Part shown: piece by piece, positions 32,800 to 45,169 of the stretch
How the letters are laid out: every line of letters begins with the position of its first letter
How positions within the stretch are numbered: position 1 is the first letter of the stretch
Assembly: GCF_026914185.1 (NCBI RefSeq)
Contig: NC_070570.1
Location: forward strand, 1,364,001 to 1,428,000
Length of the DNA stretch: 64,000 bases
Reading direction: 5' to 3'
Origin: Puccinia triticina
Lineage: Eukaryota > Basidiomycota > Pucciniomycetes > Pucciniales > Pucciniaceae
The notes under the pieces: generated by a model
Told to the model about the DNA's origin: nothing
Databases searched by the model: none
Seen by the model: the letters and a program-made list of their open reading frames with translations, nothing else
Program-made: the position numbers and the translations under genes

Positions 32800-33780
32800 C
32801 AACAATGGGCCTTTACTAAACAGATATTGGTATAGTATTGGTATTGTATTTTTTTGGTCCAATAACAGTACTGTTATTTCCATTTTCAGTAATGGATTTT
32901 TAATAATATATCCAATTACATGAGGATTTTTTCTTTTTGGAGAATACTATATCCAAATGAAGGAAGAAACAAAAAAAATCTCAATACTATACTGGCCAGA
33001 TGCTGCCAGTACCACTACTTTGTAGGGATGAAAATCTATCTATTTCTTGGGCTTGGGGATCAGAGCACCCAAATCCTTTCCAGCCTCAGCAAAGTCCCCT
33101 GAGAGGGTAAAATCCTCACAAAGCCACATAAGGCTGCTGACAGATTGTGAAATAGTTGAAGGGATCAAACTACCACATCTGAAGCCACATACATCTGCAG
33201 CCGCAGAGAACAAGAGCTACCTGGTGTTCCTAAATAAGCCCATGCTATTGCCGAAAGGACCAGGTAAGTGGAATGGTTTGCCTGTACAATCATCAGGAGT
33301 CCACATTTCATTGCCTTATGTTTACACCTGGTTAAGTGCATTATCGCAGGAACCCGGGGGAAAAAAAAAGTTACTATACCTGTATTTTTTGTTTCAGAAA
33401 AAAAACACAGAATACTATACAGGCCACTTGGAACAATGGTGCAACAAGTATGATACATGTAATTTTATTGGACTGTATTGTATTGGAAAAATTCAAAAAT
33501 ACATGTATCTGTATTGCATTTGTTTTCCAAAAAGTGTACACATGTATCATTTGAATTGTTTGGTGAGACCAATACAAAATACATTTGTTGTATTTGCATG
33601 TATCTGCATGAAAATACAATACAATGTATAGCCTATACAATACTTGTATCGTAATTGTTGCACCATTGCTTGGAACAAGAGCCAATACTAGTACAGTTAT
33701 TAGTATAGGTTGGTACAACCAGACCTATACTATAACAGAAAGGCCTGGTTATTGTAGAGTATAATATAGGCCCATTGTTG
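32800..33780. mobile_element. 981-bp non-autonomous TIR element, 7-bp TSD
   Basis: Terminal inverted repeats CAACAATGGGCCT (32800) and AGGCCCATTGTTG (to 33780), flanked by CTCCAAT on both sides (32793-32799, 33781-33787). The interior is AT-rich with many ACAATAC/GTATTG-type repeats and no transposase. CA at the TIR tip and a 7-bp duplication recur in the small element at 40445. Superfamily not assigned; hAT- or Dada-like by ends only. Confidence 0.7.
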
Positions 33781-33787
33781 CTCCAAT

Positions 33788-34999
33788 TGCCCTGGGGAAT
33801 TGATAATCTCAAACACTGCCTCTACTTTAAGCAGTTTGTCCTTTGCTGAGTTGCTAGACTCGCCACCGCCTTTCTCTCAACTCTCTCTGAATCAAATTCA
33901 CCGTTACCCTTGCCACAACATTGTACACTAGAGATCAAGGCGGCTGCACCGCTGCGGGGTCTCAAGACGAATGGCTGTGTTGCTGCACCGGCATACAAAT
34001 GGCAAAACCACTGGAAAATCAAGAATTACCCATGGAATCTCCATAATTGATGAAAAAAATTCCCCATCTTGTTTGGGCATTGATGTAAAAAGGTATACAG
34101 TTTGCAATCACTTTCCTGCTAAGCCCTCTGCACACCCCTTATATTTCATTATCTGGTGAAACAACATTCCTAATAGCTTAACAGCTCAAATAATATGCAA
34201 AATTGAAGAATTTCTGAAAAATTTGGACTGTGTGGGTTTACAACTAAAAAATTATATGTGTTAGCAGTCATTTTCCTACTAATCCCGCAGAATACCCCAT
34301 ATATCTTATTTGTTTCCTGTTATAAAATAAATAAAATCATCAATTGTTCAATACTTTGCAATACCTTACAATGTGTTTCAGGCTTTATTTGCAAAAACCA
34401 GCCTGTAACTGCTGTTGTCAAGGGTATTATTTCATTCCTCAAGGCTACCATTAGCTAACTTTTCTTTGATATTATAAGATATGTTGCAGTTATGTTTAAA
34501 TTAAACAGTCCACCGTCGTAGCACACAATAACCTCCTGCCAAGGGATGTCATGGGCTTGCTTGGCAAGCTCACACCACTGCAGAGAGGGGCTTTGTTGAG
34601 TTCAAATCTGCTCATGATGGTTCATTGGTTTGGCTCAGGAGTTAAGCAGTGCAGATTTGAAACATGCAGGGAGAAAATTGTCCACAAATTTCCAAACTTG
34701 GCTGACAAAAGTGAATTTTTTGTGATTTGAAATGAGCAAAAGGTACATCCAAAAAGAGGAACAATCAACAATGGATTAAATGGGTAATTGAGAAACACTA
34801 CAGATCACAGAAAATCAAAACAAAAAATCTACACATATATTGGCATGATCACTGTGGGATAGATTGGATTGAGGACATCTCTTTTGGGTGTGGTCAAAAT
34901 GTGAACATTTGACAGGGTCTCTGAGCAAGAAGAAAGGAGTGTTGTTCAAGACCTAACAAACAGTTGAAGATATCATTATGCATGGGTTTTCTTTTTCTT
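33788..34999. other. No gene seen
   Basis: AT-rich, with short repeats only. An AAGGCGGCTGCACCGCTG motif at about 33940 also occurs in similar form at about 32130. Confidence 0.4.
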
Positions 35000-35234
35000 T
35001 TTGTTTTTGATGACAGGGGTAGTGTGTTATAGTTACCCAGTCCCAAATACTTTCCTCGGTCTTGATCTTGACTAAGAAACCACAAGGGTCTCTAGCGGTA
35101 TCTGGCAAGCCTCTTTCACCACCAACAGTTGAGAATCTAGCGACCACCGGGGCTTTTTTGCAAACCTTGTTGAGAATTTTTGTGGCAGGTTTGGGCGCAA
35201 GGGAATCTAAATCATCAGTTTCAGTCACCTTCAT
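35000..35234 (-). pseudogene. Catalase gene fragment
   Basis: About 75 codons match the conserved N-terminal core of haem catalases: [20 protein letters not shown], followed by [11 protein letters not shown] and WDW. The family motif is RFSTVxGxxGSADTxRDPRGFAVKFYTEEGNWD, so the arginine after RDP is replaced by Cys. After WDW the next conserved block (GNNTP) continues as GNYNTLP in another frame, showing a frameshift, and nothing further matches. A piece of a host catalase gene stranded among repeats. Confidence 0.75.
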
Positions 35235-36877
35235 TCACACGCACACTCTACTCTCTCTCTTGATTGTAGTTTATTTTTAGACAACCCAATTGATTATCTC
35301 ATTGATAAAATGTTAACAACCTTGTTTATCACTTGGTTTCTGAATGCATTCTAAAGAATTCTATTCATGACCCCAGAAGCTATCAAGACATGATGAAGAT
35401 CAAAGAAGAGTTACAAATATCAGATGAGCAGTTGGTCAAAGTAGATACCAAAGACTTTGACAATATGGATAAAGTTAGTCGCCCCAATACCACAAACCAA
35501 TTACCTGCTGATGTTCATTCACTGACTGGTTTACTGAATTTTTCTAGACTCTGAAAGCAGCTATGAAAGCTTAACTTGGGCCTATAAGCTTGTCTCACAC
35601 AAAATCAAATTAACAAATACATGTGTAGGAATACATTCCATTGACAGCCTTTCCCACTCTTTTTTGTCTTATTTAGTGTCATGATCCAAGAATCTTGTGG
35701 TGCCCTAAATGCGACGTTGCCATGATCATTGTGGCTAGCATCAGATCGGAGATTTGGCTCGGATGGCTCCAGAAATTCGCCGCCTTGGCCGTCTGGAGCA
35801 TAGTTTGTATTGACCCCAGTTTTGACAAAGGTTCACCTGTACGTACAAAAACCAAATAAGAAAACCAAATCAATATCAGTTCCCACTTGTGGAGTGTTTT
35901 CTTCACGACTGATGATGCCGATGATTTGAGAGCGAGAGTTATTGAGGGAGTTGAGGTTGGAGAATATTTGCAAGTCGGAGATGTCCTTGCAGATTGAACA
36001 GTCAATGAAACCAATGAGTAAATTGATCTTCTCCTTGGACAGGTTTGGATTGTTTGTACCGGCTGGGTTCTTAGACTCAGATTGGATCCACGGGCGGCAA
36101 TCCACACCTGCCTCCGTGGCGCTCAGTGAGTGGGTAACGGAAAGAGCGGCGGCGCAGCCTGGTGGCTACCTGCCGCACTATCTGTGCAGGTTTCTGCACC
36201 TGACACAGCCGGGACGCAAGGACGGGGCTCAACCTGTATAGCAGGAGCCCCAGTTTGTCGGCCTGCGGCCAATGATGTATTACCCCTGAAATTCATTGTA
36301 GAACTTATGTTGATGAGCAAATGCAACAAAAAAAAAACACATCCAATTAAATCAAAATATTGCACAAAAACAAAGGAACCCAACACTAATACAATGAATA
36401 CATTGTGACTCCCATGTTATAAGTGTAAATTGGCAAATAAAGGTGTTGGACGTTAGGCTTAGGGCCAGGGGTGTTTTTTTAAAAAAAACTTGGTCCCTCG
36501 CCATGCTCCTGCCCTTCTCTATTCACCACTCGCTCACAGGTCACAAAATCAGGCAACAGGTACAGTATAATCAGTTACAATTTACAGTGTTCAAAACTCT
36601 GTTTCAGTACCTGCAGCAGTTATCAGGTTCAAGGGAACCCAGCGGCGTTATACGCCGCGGGTTCCCTAGTCTCCTCCGAGCAGGACAAAAACCTAGACTG
36701 CTCAGGGAGTGGGGTTCGAGGCGCTAAGCCCACTCCTTGCAGTGCTTGCTGGGCGGGTGGGTGGAGCAAAAAAGAAGGAAAGCAGGAACTAAGGTCCTGC
36801 GCACAAGTAATAGCAAACGGAGGTGGGAGCTACAAGACAATCCCTTGCTCATGCTCTGTTCGCTACAGTGGCCTTCT
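35235..36877. other. No assignable gene
   Basis: Holds minus-strand frames at 35833-36107 and 35679-36107 with a possible short intron (about 35830-35875, GTGGGA...GTACAG), but I recognise no product. A GC-rich patch lies at 36110-36270. Confidence 0.3.
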
Positions 36878-37897
36878 TTAGAAGGCCACTGCCCATGACA
36901 GCTCTCTGGTGGTTCTGGGGACCACCCTTGGCCGGAGCCATTCAGGTTGCACACTGTCTTGTGCTACCTGAACGCCCATAGCTCTGCCTACAGAGCGTGA
37001 CAGAACGTGACCACTCTGGCTCAATAGAGTCTTGCTTGACATGCGAGACTCTTGAGCTAAGGTCACTGGCTCACCTCTGGCTCCCGTGGACACCGGGGGC
37101 CTCTGAGCTGCGCTCTGCCGGCCACCTAACATGATTTGAAGGACTTGCTTGATCTGAGATGAATTGAAGTTGGCTTGACTGATGGAGAACAGCGAGCTGG
37201 TCAAGTTCTTCTTTTCTTTCATCTGCTTCTTCTTGTCTTTCGCTGCCAAAAGAGACTTGGATGACGGGTCAGACGTCGGCGGCTTCAGGGATCCTGCCAA
37301 GTATATCAACGAGTCGTACGTCTGCCTTCTTATCTTAGATTCAGCAAACTCTTCAAGACCGGTAAGATCTTTTAATTCTGTAAGAATTTGGGGTGCGCTT
37401 TTACTCCGAAGGGAATAATCAACACTGGGCTTGAACTTGAGCTCTCCAAACGGTATGGGAGTTGCATCAATCGTGGATACAAGGATGATAAGTTTTTGAG
37501 ATTGCCGCGGATTAAGTTCCGCTCCTGGCAGTATAGACCTTTGTGTCTGAACAGAAGACAGGCCTGGTTGGTGGTGAAAAGGTTGAGTTAGATTGATGGG
37601 GTGGTAATGTTGGAGTAACCTGCTGCTGCTGCTGATGGTGGGGGTGATGCGTAACCTTGGTCTGCAGCAGTGATGGTTGGTCCTTTGCTGGCTTGTTTGA
37701 GGCTGGAGGCAGTTCAAGTAGCAACGTTGGGCGGGAGTGGCATTGGCGTCAAAGGGACATGGCGGTGGCGCCACAATGCCCCCGACAGGTCGAATTCTAG
37801 GGTCTATGTATTCCAGCTTCCAGTAACGCACGTCAGATTTGTCGACTAGGAAGGCCAGAATATCCAAGCCGTAGCTAACGCCTTGCGGGTCAAAAAT
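36878..37897 (-). other. Long unidentified open frame without an ATG at its start
   Basis: About 340 codons open on the minus strand. The beginning (GVSYGLDILAFLVDKSDVRY) looks protein-like; later parts are Gln/Ser/Pro-rich, with a Lys-rich segment (KDKKKQMKEKKN). It could be an exon of a host gene or a decayed element. No family recognised. Confidence 0.25.
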
Positions 37898-40021
37898 TCA
37901 TTGGCGGCGTGGCGGTGGCGTTGTTGTCAAGGAAAAATACAAACGGAGTCAAGAGCAAGGCTTGAGGCGAGCTTGCTGGTTGATAATTATGGTGTATAAA
38001 TGGGGGGGTGCTTTTGTGTTTGGATAATACCCCAGGGCGTCCTCTGCCGCTGTACTTCCAGCATGTGGTTCGTCCTCACCCCCTCCGCTGTTGCAGTTGC
38101 GTAGTTTGAGGGGCTAAAATTGTTGGCCCCCCTTTGCATAATGCCTTCAATGCGGTGCGCTGGGGGTCATCCTCTCACCGTTTTTTAACCCTGCTAGACA
38201 GGGATGGACGGTGGGCCACGGTGCATCAACTTGCTGATGTTAGGTTGCAGGTTGTTGTAAAATTGTGTTTTTTTGTTGATTTTGAAATTTGTAGAGGGAA
38301 AACCCTTCAAGTTTTTTTTTCTAGAAGTTGTAAAGGGGAAACCCTTGATTTTTGTTTTGTGATTTTTCAAGATTTGTAGGGAAAACCCTTGAATTTTTGT
38401 TTTGCGATTCAGAGGCTTTAATAAACTTGGATATCCACCGTTGCTATCTGCAACCCACCGCCACACCACCCTATCATTGCTGTACACTAACAAACCACCG
38501 TGGCGCAACCTGACTCAGACTCGTACATCATATCTGCTGTTCCTTTGCCTCACATTCCTTTCCCCTGTCAATTTTTCTCCATTTTTCCGCTTCACTAATC
38601 TTCTCCAACCTTTGCAGAAAGTCTTGGACGCACTCACCCCGTCCTGGCCTGCAGGGCCACAGCCATGCTTTCAGCTACAAACCCAAGCGGGCACTCATCC
38701 GGCCACCATCAGTATCAGATCCACCAGTCGCCCCAGCTCTCCTTGCTTGCATTCACCATCTCCATCCCTGAATCTGCAGGCGCCGCCTGCGAGCCCTCAC
38801 CAACCAACACACACCTTTCATTTGTGCCTGTGCCAACCAGAAGTATTTGCAAGATCCAGGGCAAAGATCTTGATTGGGACCCTAACAGCCAGTTTTCTAC
38901 GTTCACCAGTAGCGCCAGTAGCAGTAGTCGTGGGGGAGGGACAACAGCGGGGTTGCAGACGTCTTTGGTGTTGGGAGGTTCTCTCACCAGGGGAGATATG
39001 TTCCCACTCCCCAGGGAGTGCCAGAGCTGAATTTGATGTGAGTTTTGGTCGGATGTGAGCCTGATGTGCATCAGTAACTCATCCCTAAATGAATTGAAGT
39101 GGATGCAGAAGTGAGTCAAAAGTCAGTCAGAATTGATTTGGGAGTCAACACAATGTTGTGTAGAATTCTTTTGTTTTCTAGGTACAACTAGAGGAAAAAA
39201 TATGATGAAATGATATTTCACCGAAGTCCAACTCATCAATTGCTCCTGTTTGATGATGTCAAAGGATAGGAAAGCAAAATTGCCATTCTTGAATGTAATT
39301 CCTGTAAAAAAAATGAGCTTCTTGTAATTCAAATTATATGCCCTCATGTACAAAATTAAAGTAAAAGTCAACTTGGTATTATTGGGTTTAGAATTTTGGA
39401 ATGTGGTAATGTTGCAGTAAAATTAGTGAAACCCATTTTCTTGGAAATGCTGTAATTAATTTGAATTTGGCTAAAAAAATGGTGATAAACTATTGTATTG
39501 GGGTGAAAGTCTGAGGTAAGTCAAGGTTGGATTGCAGTGCCACCCCAGTTTGGCCACATATCCTGGCCTCTTCACAAAAAGGATTGTGTGATTTTTTTTT
39601 TTGCTTTTCAAAATCCACATGTGCACATGCAAGTGAACTTTTTTGCACTTTGCTAATAGTCACCCTAATGTACGCGCGTACATTGAGGTGGAAATATCAC
39701 AGGATGGGCCTTTCACAGCCACATGGAAAGTAAAAACTTTGTGTTGAGACAGCAATTGTCCCCCTGATGTACGCGAGCACATGAGGGGGACAATATGACA
39801 TACTGCACCTTTCACATCCCCATGAAAAGGACACACTGGTCATGGAGCCAAGAAAGGCCTATATTTTGGATGAGTTCTGGATGAATTCCAGATGAGTTCT
39901 GGATTATTCCTTGGCAAGTTATGGTTTATTTCAGGATGATTTCCAACTGATTTCAAGCTGACTTCCAGTCTTTTTCATTCCTATTCAATATTTCTTTACC
40001 AAAGGCCTCCAGCACACACTG
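37898..40021. other. No assignable gene; holds one arm of an inverted repeat
   Basis: GC-rich frames at 38402-39058 are not convincing. A 40-bp segment around 38980-39028 (CACCAGGGGAGATATGTTCC) recurs inverted at about 40257-40302. Short palindromes TGTACGCGCGTACA (39669) and repeats of GATGAGTTCTGGAT (39868) occur. Confidence 0.4.
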
Positions 40022-40226
40022 CCAGCATAATTGGCTCGGTTGAAATTATCCCAGTTTAGCTGGGACACATACAACCAATTTGAACTTGGTTGATCTCAAC
40101 TGATGAAATATAAATCCAAGGTACCCCCCTTGAATCATATTCCATTGGTTGAAATCAACCCAGTTTAAATTGGTTGATTGCATCCCAGTTGAACTGGGAT
40201 AAAGTCAACCCAGCCAATTATGCTGG
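40022..40226. mobile_element. 205-bp palindromic MITE-like element
   Basis: Inverted ends CCAGCATAATTGGCT and AGCCAATTATGCTGG, extending through GGTTGA...ATCCCAGTT on each arm. No clear target duplication. Confidence 0.6.
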
Positions 40227-40444
40227 TGGTGACAGTTATGGAAAAAGGTTACGGTAAGGCACTCCCTGGGGTGTGGGAACATATCTCCCCTGGTGTCTGA
40301 GGGAAAAATGTGCGATGCTGGCAGAGCAGGCGCGCATAAAGATCACCAAGAACAAGCTCTGGGAGTTGTCCCTCTTTGAAGCCACTAACCACTACCCCTT
40401 CTTCTCCATGCCTGTCAAAAAAGCCTGACCCCAAATGATACTGC

Positions 40445-40647
40445 CAACGCTGAAAAAAATACAATAAAGGAAGTGTATCTGGTAAACGTTTTTCATTGAA
40501 GATGGAGACCTACATGTCCTATTTTTTGTTTTCAGCCATCATATACATAATAATGGCTAAAAACAAAAAATAGGACATGTGGGTCTGCATCTTCAATGAA
40601 AAATGTTTACCAGATACACTCCATGTATTGTATTTGTTTCAGCGTTG
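40445..40647. mobile_element. 203-bp fold-back MITE with 7-bp TSD
   Basis: Arms of about 95 bp each begin CAACGCTGAAA and are nearly complementary across a short spacer. The flanks are ATACTGC on both sides (40438-40444, 40648-40654). The CAAC tip and 7-bp TSD match the 981-bp element at 32800. Confidence 0.75.
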
Positions 40648-40861
40648 ATACTGCATCCCCATTCTTGTTCCTTATAACACCGGCAGTGAGCCCATCATTA
40701 CTGTTTGTATATTTGTTTTCCTAGCCAGTTTTCATTCTTAATCTTATTGGTTCTTTCACATCCTGTGTTTTTATTAGGACCTAATTGATCCCTTACAGTT
40801 ATTCTCATGGAAATCTCAATGCAAAATCCGTTGGAATACCCATTTTCTTGCTCTTTCCAGC

Positions 40862-42244
40862 TAGAGATGGAAAACGGGTACCCGGCACCCGCCAGCAGTT
40901 ACTCATCAGGGTGGTGGGTACCGCCGCCGCGGGTGCCAAGTACGGGTACGGGTGTCCGTTTTTGTGCAATTTTTAGGCGGGTACTGGGGTACTGCCGTTT
41001 GATACCCGCCAAAAATGCTACCTTTTTCCCGCTGTGGATGTCCCCCCCCCTGTACTGTGTGATATCCCCGGCTGCGGCTCCACCAGCTGGCCAAGAGAGA
41101 TCCCTCTTGGAGAGCTGGTGTATGTACAGCCATTCCAAAAAAGCTTGGCTTTGTTGGAAGGAATTTCCACCCAAACTTTGTCTTGGATTTGCCAATAATC
41201 ACTGGCAAGGTTGGACATATGTATATTCATGCCCGCCTCATTCTTATATGCAGGGTGCATATACAGCAGCCAGATGCCCTCAATCATCTCCTTCCTTTCA
41301 TTTTTTCCTAATTCTGAGTTCAGAATCAAGCAATTTGACTGATTTTACCCTGGATGGCATACTGATCCTGTTTGCGAGGTTGGATGGTGCTGGTCCCAGC
41401 GGCCGGCGTGTTTTTTTTCCGCTACCAAATGGCTTGATTGGTGGGATCCTGCAAGCGACTGCGCTCGCAGGTCTGGATATCATGTGTCCAACCTTGATGT
41501 TGGGTGCACATACATTGGCAAATCCAGAAGGAATTTCCAGCAGAAATTCCTTCCAAAGAAGCCAAGCTTTTTCGGAATGGCTGTATGTCAGCCCAGCAAG
41601 AGGGATCCCTCTTGGCAAGCTGGTAAATAAATTTACACATGCTTGCCAAGAGGGAACACTGGTATGCACACACCAGCTCGCCAAGAGGGATTCCTCTCGG
41701 CGAGCAGCCTCTCGGCGAGCAGCCTCTCGGGAGCATGTATTCATACACCAGCTCGCCGGGAGGAATCCCTCTCGGCGAGAAGGTATACACACACCAGCTC
41801 GCCAAGAGGGATTCCTCTCGGCGAGCAGGTAATACACCAGCTCGCCGGTGCCCAAGAGGGATTCCTCTCGGCGAGCAGGACCTGCTCGCCGAGAGGTGGT
41901 GTGTGTATACCACTGCTCGCCGAGAGGAATCCCTCTCGGCGAACTGGTGTTGTGTATACCAGTGCTCGCCAAGAGGAATCTCTCTCGGCGAGCTGGTATG
42001 TATACTTGATCACCGAGATGAATCCCCTCTCGGCGGTAGGTTATATACTGATACCAGCTCTCCGAGGCCCAAGAGGGATTCCTCTCTGTGAGCAGGTACA
42101 TACCTACAAAAAACAACTTGGCGGGTAACGCCGGTACCTGCCAAAAATACCTGGATACCGCCGCCGCAGGTGCCAAGTACGGGTACGGGTATCTGTTTTG
42201 GGACAAAAAAGCAGGCGGTACCCGGGTACCAATTGCCATCTCTA
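40862..42244. mobile_element. Element I: hAT-like non-autonomous TIR element with hairpin satellite
   Basis: Ends TAGAGATGG and CCATCTCTA, with subterminal GGGTACCCGG motifs on both sides and the block CCGCCGCGGGTGCCAAGTAC repeated near each end. It belongs with element J. No transposase. No matching 8-bp TSD; its right side abuts element K RT while its left side does not continue K, so the left flank was rearranged. The interior has an inverted pair of about 80 bp (41087-41165 with 41541-41622) and a palindromic array. Confidence 0.7.
41640..42095. repeat. Hairpin-forming tandem repeat in element I
   Basis: Irregular copies of a unit in which CTCGCCAAGAGG and CTCTCGGCGAG flank a short GATTC or AATCC loop. 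Successive copies are joined by CAGGTATACACACCAG-like linkers. Both strands can form strong hairpins, and all six frames look open, which is a repeat artefact. Confidence 0.8.
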
Positions 42245-42245
42245 T

Positions 42246-42605
42246 TTTGTGAAGGTGTCGGCTTTTAGCAGGCTGTCAACCAGGCCCATGGTCAGCGGAA
42301 GGGGATAACGTTTCTTCACTGTTAGCACGTTGAGTTTTTTGTAGTCAAAACAGGGGTGGAGGTTTCCGTCCTTCTTCCCAGTGAATAGAAATGGGGCCGC
42401 CCATGGTGATGTGGTTCTCTGGATTGTTGCGCTGGCCAGTCCTTCCGCAATCAGTGTGTCAAGTGCTTGGTTCTCCGCTGGTGAAAGTGGAATGATCTGG
42501 CTTGCTTGCGGTGTGGCTCCGGGGACTAGGTCAACAAAGTCACATTTTCTCCGTGGCAGTAGGCTCTTGGCGCTGGATTTTTGGAAAATGTTGATGAATC
42601 AATGG
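42246..42605 (-). pseudogene. Element K reverse transcriptase fragment
   Basis: Reads SPWAAPFLFTGKKDGN, LHPCFDYKKLNVLTVKKRYP and LTMGLVDSLLKADTFTK, the fingers region of a Ty3/gypsy RT. It stops at the border with element I before the catalytic YxDD motif. Confidence 0.85.
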
Positions 42606-42778
42606 TAGCACTGCCGGACTAGTTCTTTGGTGGTCCGCACTGCAATAGTGGTCTTTCCTGCCGCCGCTAGCTGGGCAGAGGTCAACCACAATGTCTTGGC
42701 GGTGCTGATCTCTGCAGGTTAATGTTCTAGGAGAGAAAGGGGCTTGCCAGCCTCTTTGGAGAATGATTGCGGAAAATC

Positions 42779-42993
42779 TGTAGAGACTGTAAAATGAAGA
42801 TGTGTCTGGTGAGAGTCAAACTCACGACCTCAGCTATGCTGAGACACATACTAGAGTGCTGCCTTTACCAACTAGGCTACAGACGCTTGTGGCTGCCAGC
42901 TGGGTGGTTGGTTGGTAGTGCTCATGGGTCGATCCGACAGCCCTCCATACTGTGGTGATACATCATGGTAGCAGACTAACAGACAACTCAACA
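42779..42993 (-). mobile_element. 215-bp LTR-like element with tRNA-like sequence, copy 2
   Basis: Same length and ends as copy 1 at 20553; flanked by AAATC (42774-42778, 42994-42998). It lies between the RT and protease parts of element K. It differs from copy 1 at about four positions, two of them in the box-B region (42801-42886 is the tRNA-like part), which here reads GAGTTTGACTCTC on the minus strand. Confidence 0.75.
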
Positions 42994-43007
42994 AAATCTT
43001 TATTGGA

Positions 43008-43370
43008 CTCACATTGCGGGGGCGGTAAAACACACACCCCCTTGTCACAAATCCTAGCTTTCCCCATCATGGGCCCTTGGCCCTCTGTTGAGGATGTTTG
43101 CGGAGTGGAAAATACCCCCAAAGAGGTAGCAAGATTGTCTTCAGGGTTCCAGTCAGGTTACAGAAGGGCGGGATTCCAGTCGGGGCGCGGAGTGCTATCT
43201 ACTGGGGAAACATGCTTGCCAGCCGCTTCAGGGAGTATGGATGAGGGTAGTCTACCAAACTCACATTGCGGGGGAGGTAAAACACACACACCCTTGTCAC
43301 AAATCCTTGATTTCCCCATCATGGGCCCTTGGCCCTCTGTTGAGGATGTTTTTGGAGTGGAAAAAACTGC
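43008..43370. repeat. Direct duplication of about 110 bp inside element K
   Basis: 43008-43118 and 43258-43370 share CTCACATTGCGGGGG, TTCCCCATCATGGGCCCTTG and GAGGATGTTT. A roughly 250-bp tandem duplication with divergence. Confidence 0.75.
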
Positions 43371-44215
43371 GGAGGCAGTTGCAATGTTGGAGTGGTCGGA
43401 GCGGAGAGTGCGGGTGGTCCAGTCAATTGGGTGTCCGTGTTTGCAGATCCATGGCATTCCAAGAATGCCGCCGTACATGTCTTTCAGTTGGGTTATGATG
43501 AATTTTGATGGGTGGGGTTCTTCATTCAGGTTCAAGTCAATCTCATACGCTGTCCGTGATGTGGAGCTGTTGAATCTGGAGACGGTCTGCTTTGAGGAAG
43601 TGGTGTTGCGGAGTTGTTGGATTTTTGTCTTCTTGTCCTCCTCTTCTTGCCCTCTGCCTCACTTTCTCCCCAGTCCTTGTTGTCATCTTCATCTCATCTT
43701 ATGATCGCCCACCTGATTGTTTCCTTTTAGCAATGGTCATGCTATCTCTTGCCGTACTAGCCTTGTGACTTAGTTCCCTACCTAGATTAGCTGATTAGCT
43801 TTCCCTTCTACTGTGTTCTCTCGTGCGTGTGCTCTGTGTGTGATTGATTGTATGTCACCTGCCTGGTCAACCTGACACTCCATCAGGTTCTTTCCTTTTC
43901 TATTCATATTCAATGTGCCTCTCACCCACAACTTGATTGTATGTAGATAGTCTATATGTAGTAGCCTCCTACAAGCAATCAAGCCCCATTGTTTCTTCCT
44001 CTCTTCCATCCGCGCCACCCTTGATCTGCATCCGGTGAGCACTTCATCCTCACTGCCCCCCCCTCTTGAGCTTTTCTCATTGGATCTCATCTCAGCGTGT
44101 TGTGTGTCAAGTTCAAATCTCAACAGGAGTAATCCCACCGCGGCGACATAGGACTTGCTCAGCAAATTGTGGGTTTCTCCAGAATCAATCAGGAAGGAGG
44201 CAGAACTGCCAGAAG
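43158..44215 (-). pseudogene. Element K aspartic protease region
   Basis: The active-site strand is at about 44145-44213 (SFLIDSGETHNLLSKSYV). The C-terminal flap-side motif GILGMPWICKHGHPIDW lies at about 43430-43480. Sequence between is disturbed. Typical of chromovirus-type gypsy proteases. Confidence 0.8.
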
Positions 44216-44219
44216 GTAA

Positions 44220-45165
44220 TGTGAGATTTCACAGAACTAAGATTATCATTTCACAATGAGCTAAGAGATCTATCTGTCAGGCACAGAGACTGAGAAGAAT
44301 GAGAAACAATTGTTACCTAAGAGCGGATTGGTGGCCGGCTCTGGTAACGAGATAAGAGGAAAGAAATGAGCAGCAAGGATGCTTGGACCATGCAATAGCG
44401 GCTGAAGACAAATGTGTCTGTAGGATAAATTGGTCACTGCGAGTGGTGTCAGTGGTAAGGCTTCCTGAAGGTAAGCTTAGGAGAAGGTTTTTCTCTTACA
44501 GGGACTTGGTAGGCGTTGCGCTCAAAACTAGCCAATCCGAGCTACAAGATTGCAGGAGCTGCCAATTGCTATGTGCGCAAGATAGCGGTCAGCTTCTGTC
44601 AATCCTAAACGGGCACTGCAGCGCAGGACTTACCTCCTCTTGAGGGGCTGGTGATCCTGTCGCTGAGGCTAGAACCGGGACGGTCTTGGTTGGCGTCGGA
44701 AGCTGGTGTGCTGTGTCATAGAGTAAACTCTTGTCAGCATTGCTGTCCTAGCTGTGACGATCCCAGCTTACCTACTAACCTTAAAGAGGTTTGGGTTTGC
44801 TTGGTTTGCTTAGGCACTCCGTCTGTTGCTGACGTGACTAGAAGGGAGCAGAGGATTTAGCGTTAGCTTGATCCTTCTGCCTGAGAGGAGTGTCATGCAT
44901 ATGCATGCGCCTGAGGGTCGCGCGGACTCACCGATCCCCCCTGCGGGGTTAGGTTTCAGTTCCTTGCGCTTCCTTTGCTCAGGGCCTGGACCTGAGTCTT
45001 GGAATTTCTCAGGGCCTAGGCCCGAGTCTTGACAGGTAATGGGGTCTGGGGTGTGGCTCTGTGAGTTGTGATGGTGCAAGAGATGAAACATTGGGGATTA
45101 ATTTCATTTCTGTTTAAAGTTTGACTAGCACCAATACTACAAGAAAACTCCGCTGAGCTCAGGAA
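44220..45165. other. No gene recognised
   Basis: Between the protease and the gag tail of K; contains a duplicated GGGCCTGGACCTGAGTCTTGG-like segment at 44978-45033 and no recognisable domain. Possibly another insertion. Confidence 0.35.
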
Positions 45166-45169
45166 AGGC

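Noticed and set aside
35679..36107. Further catalase exons
   Set aside because: Translations in all minus frames show no catalase motif.
38402..39058. 218-codon plus-strand frame
   Set aside because: Low-complexity composition, overlaps other frames, and includes an inverted-repeat arm.
41298..42239. 313-codon minus frame and others over element I
   Set aside because: Arises from the hairpin repeat; both strands are open and no domain is present.
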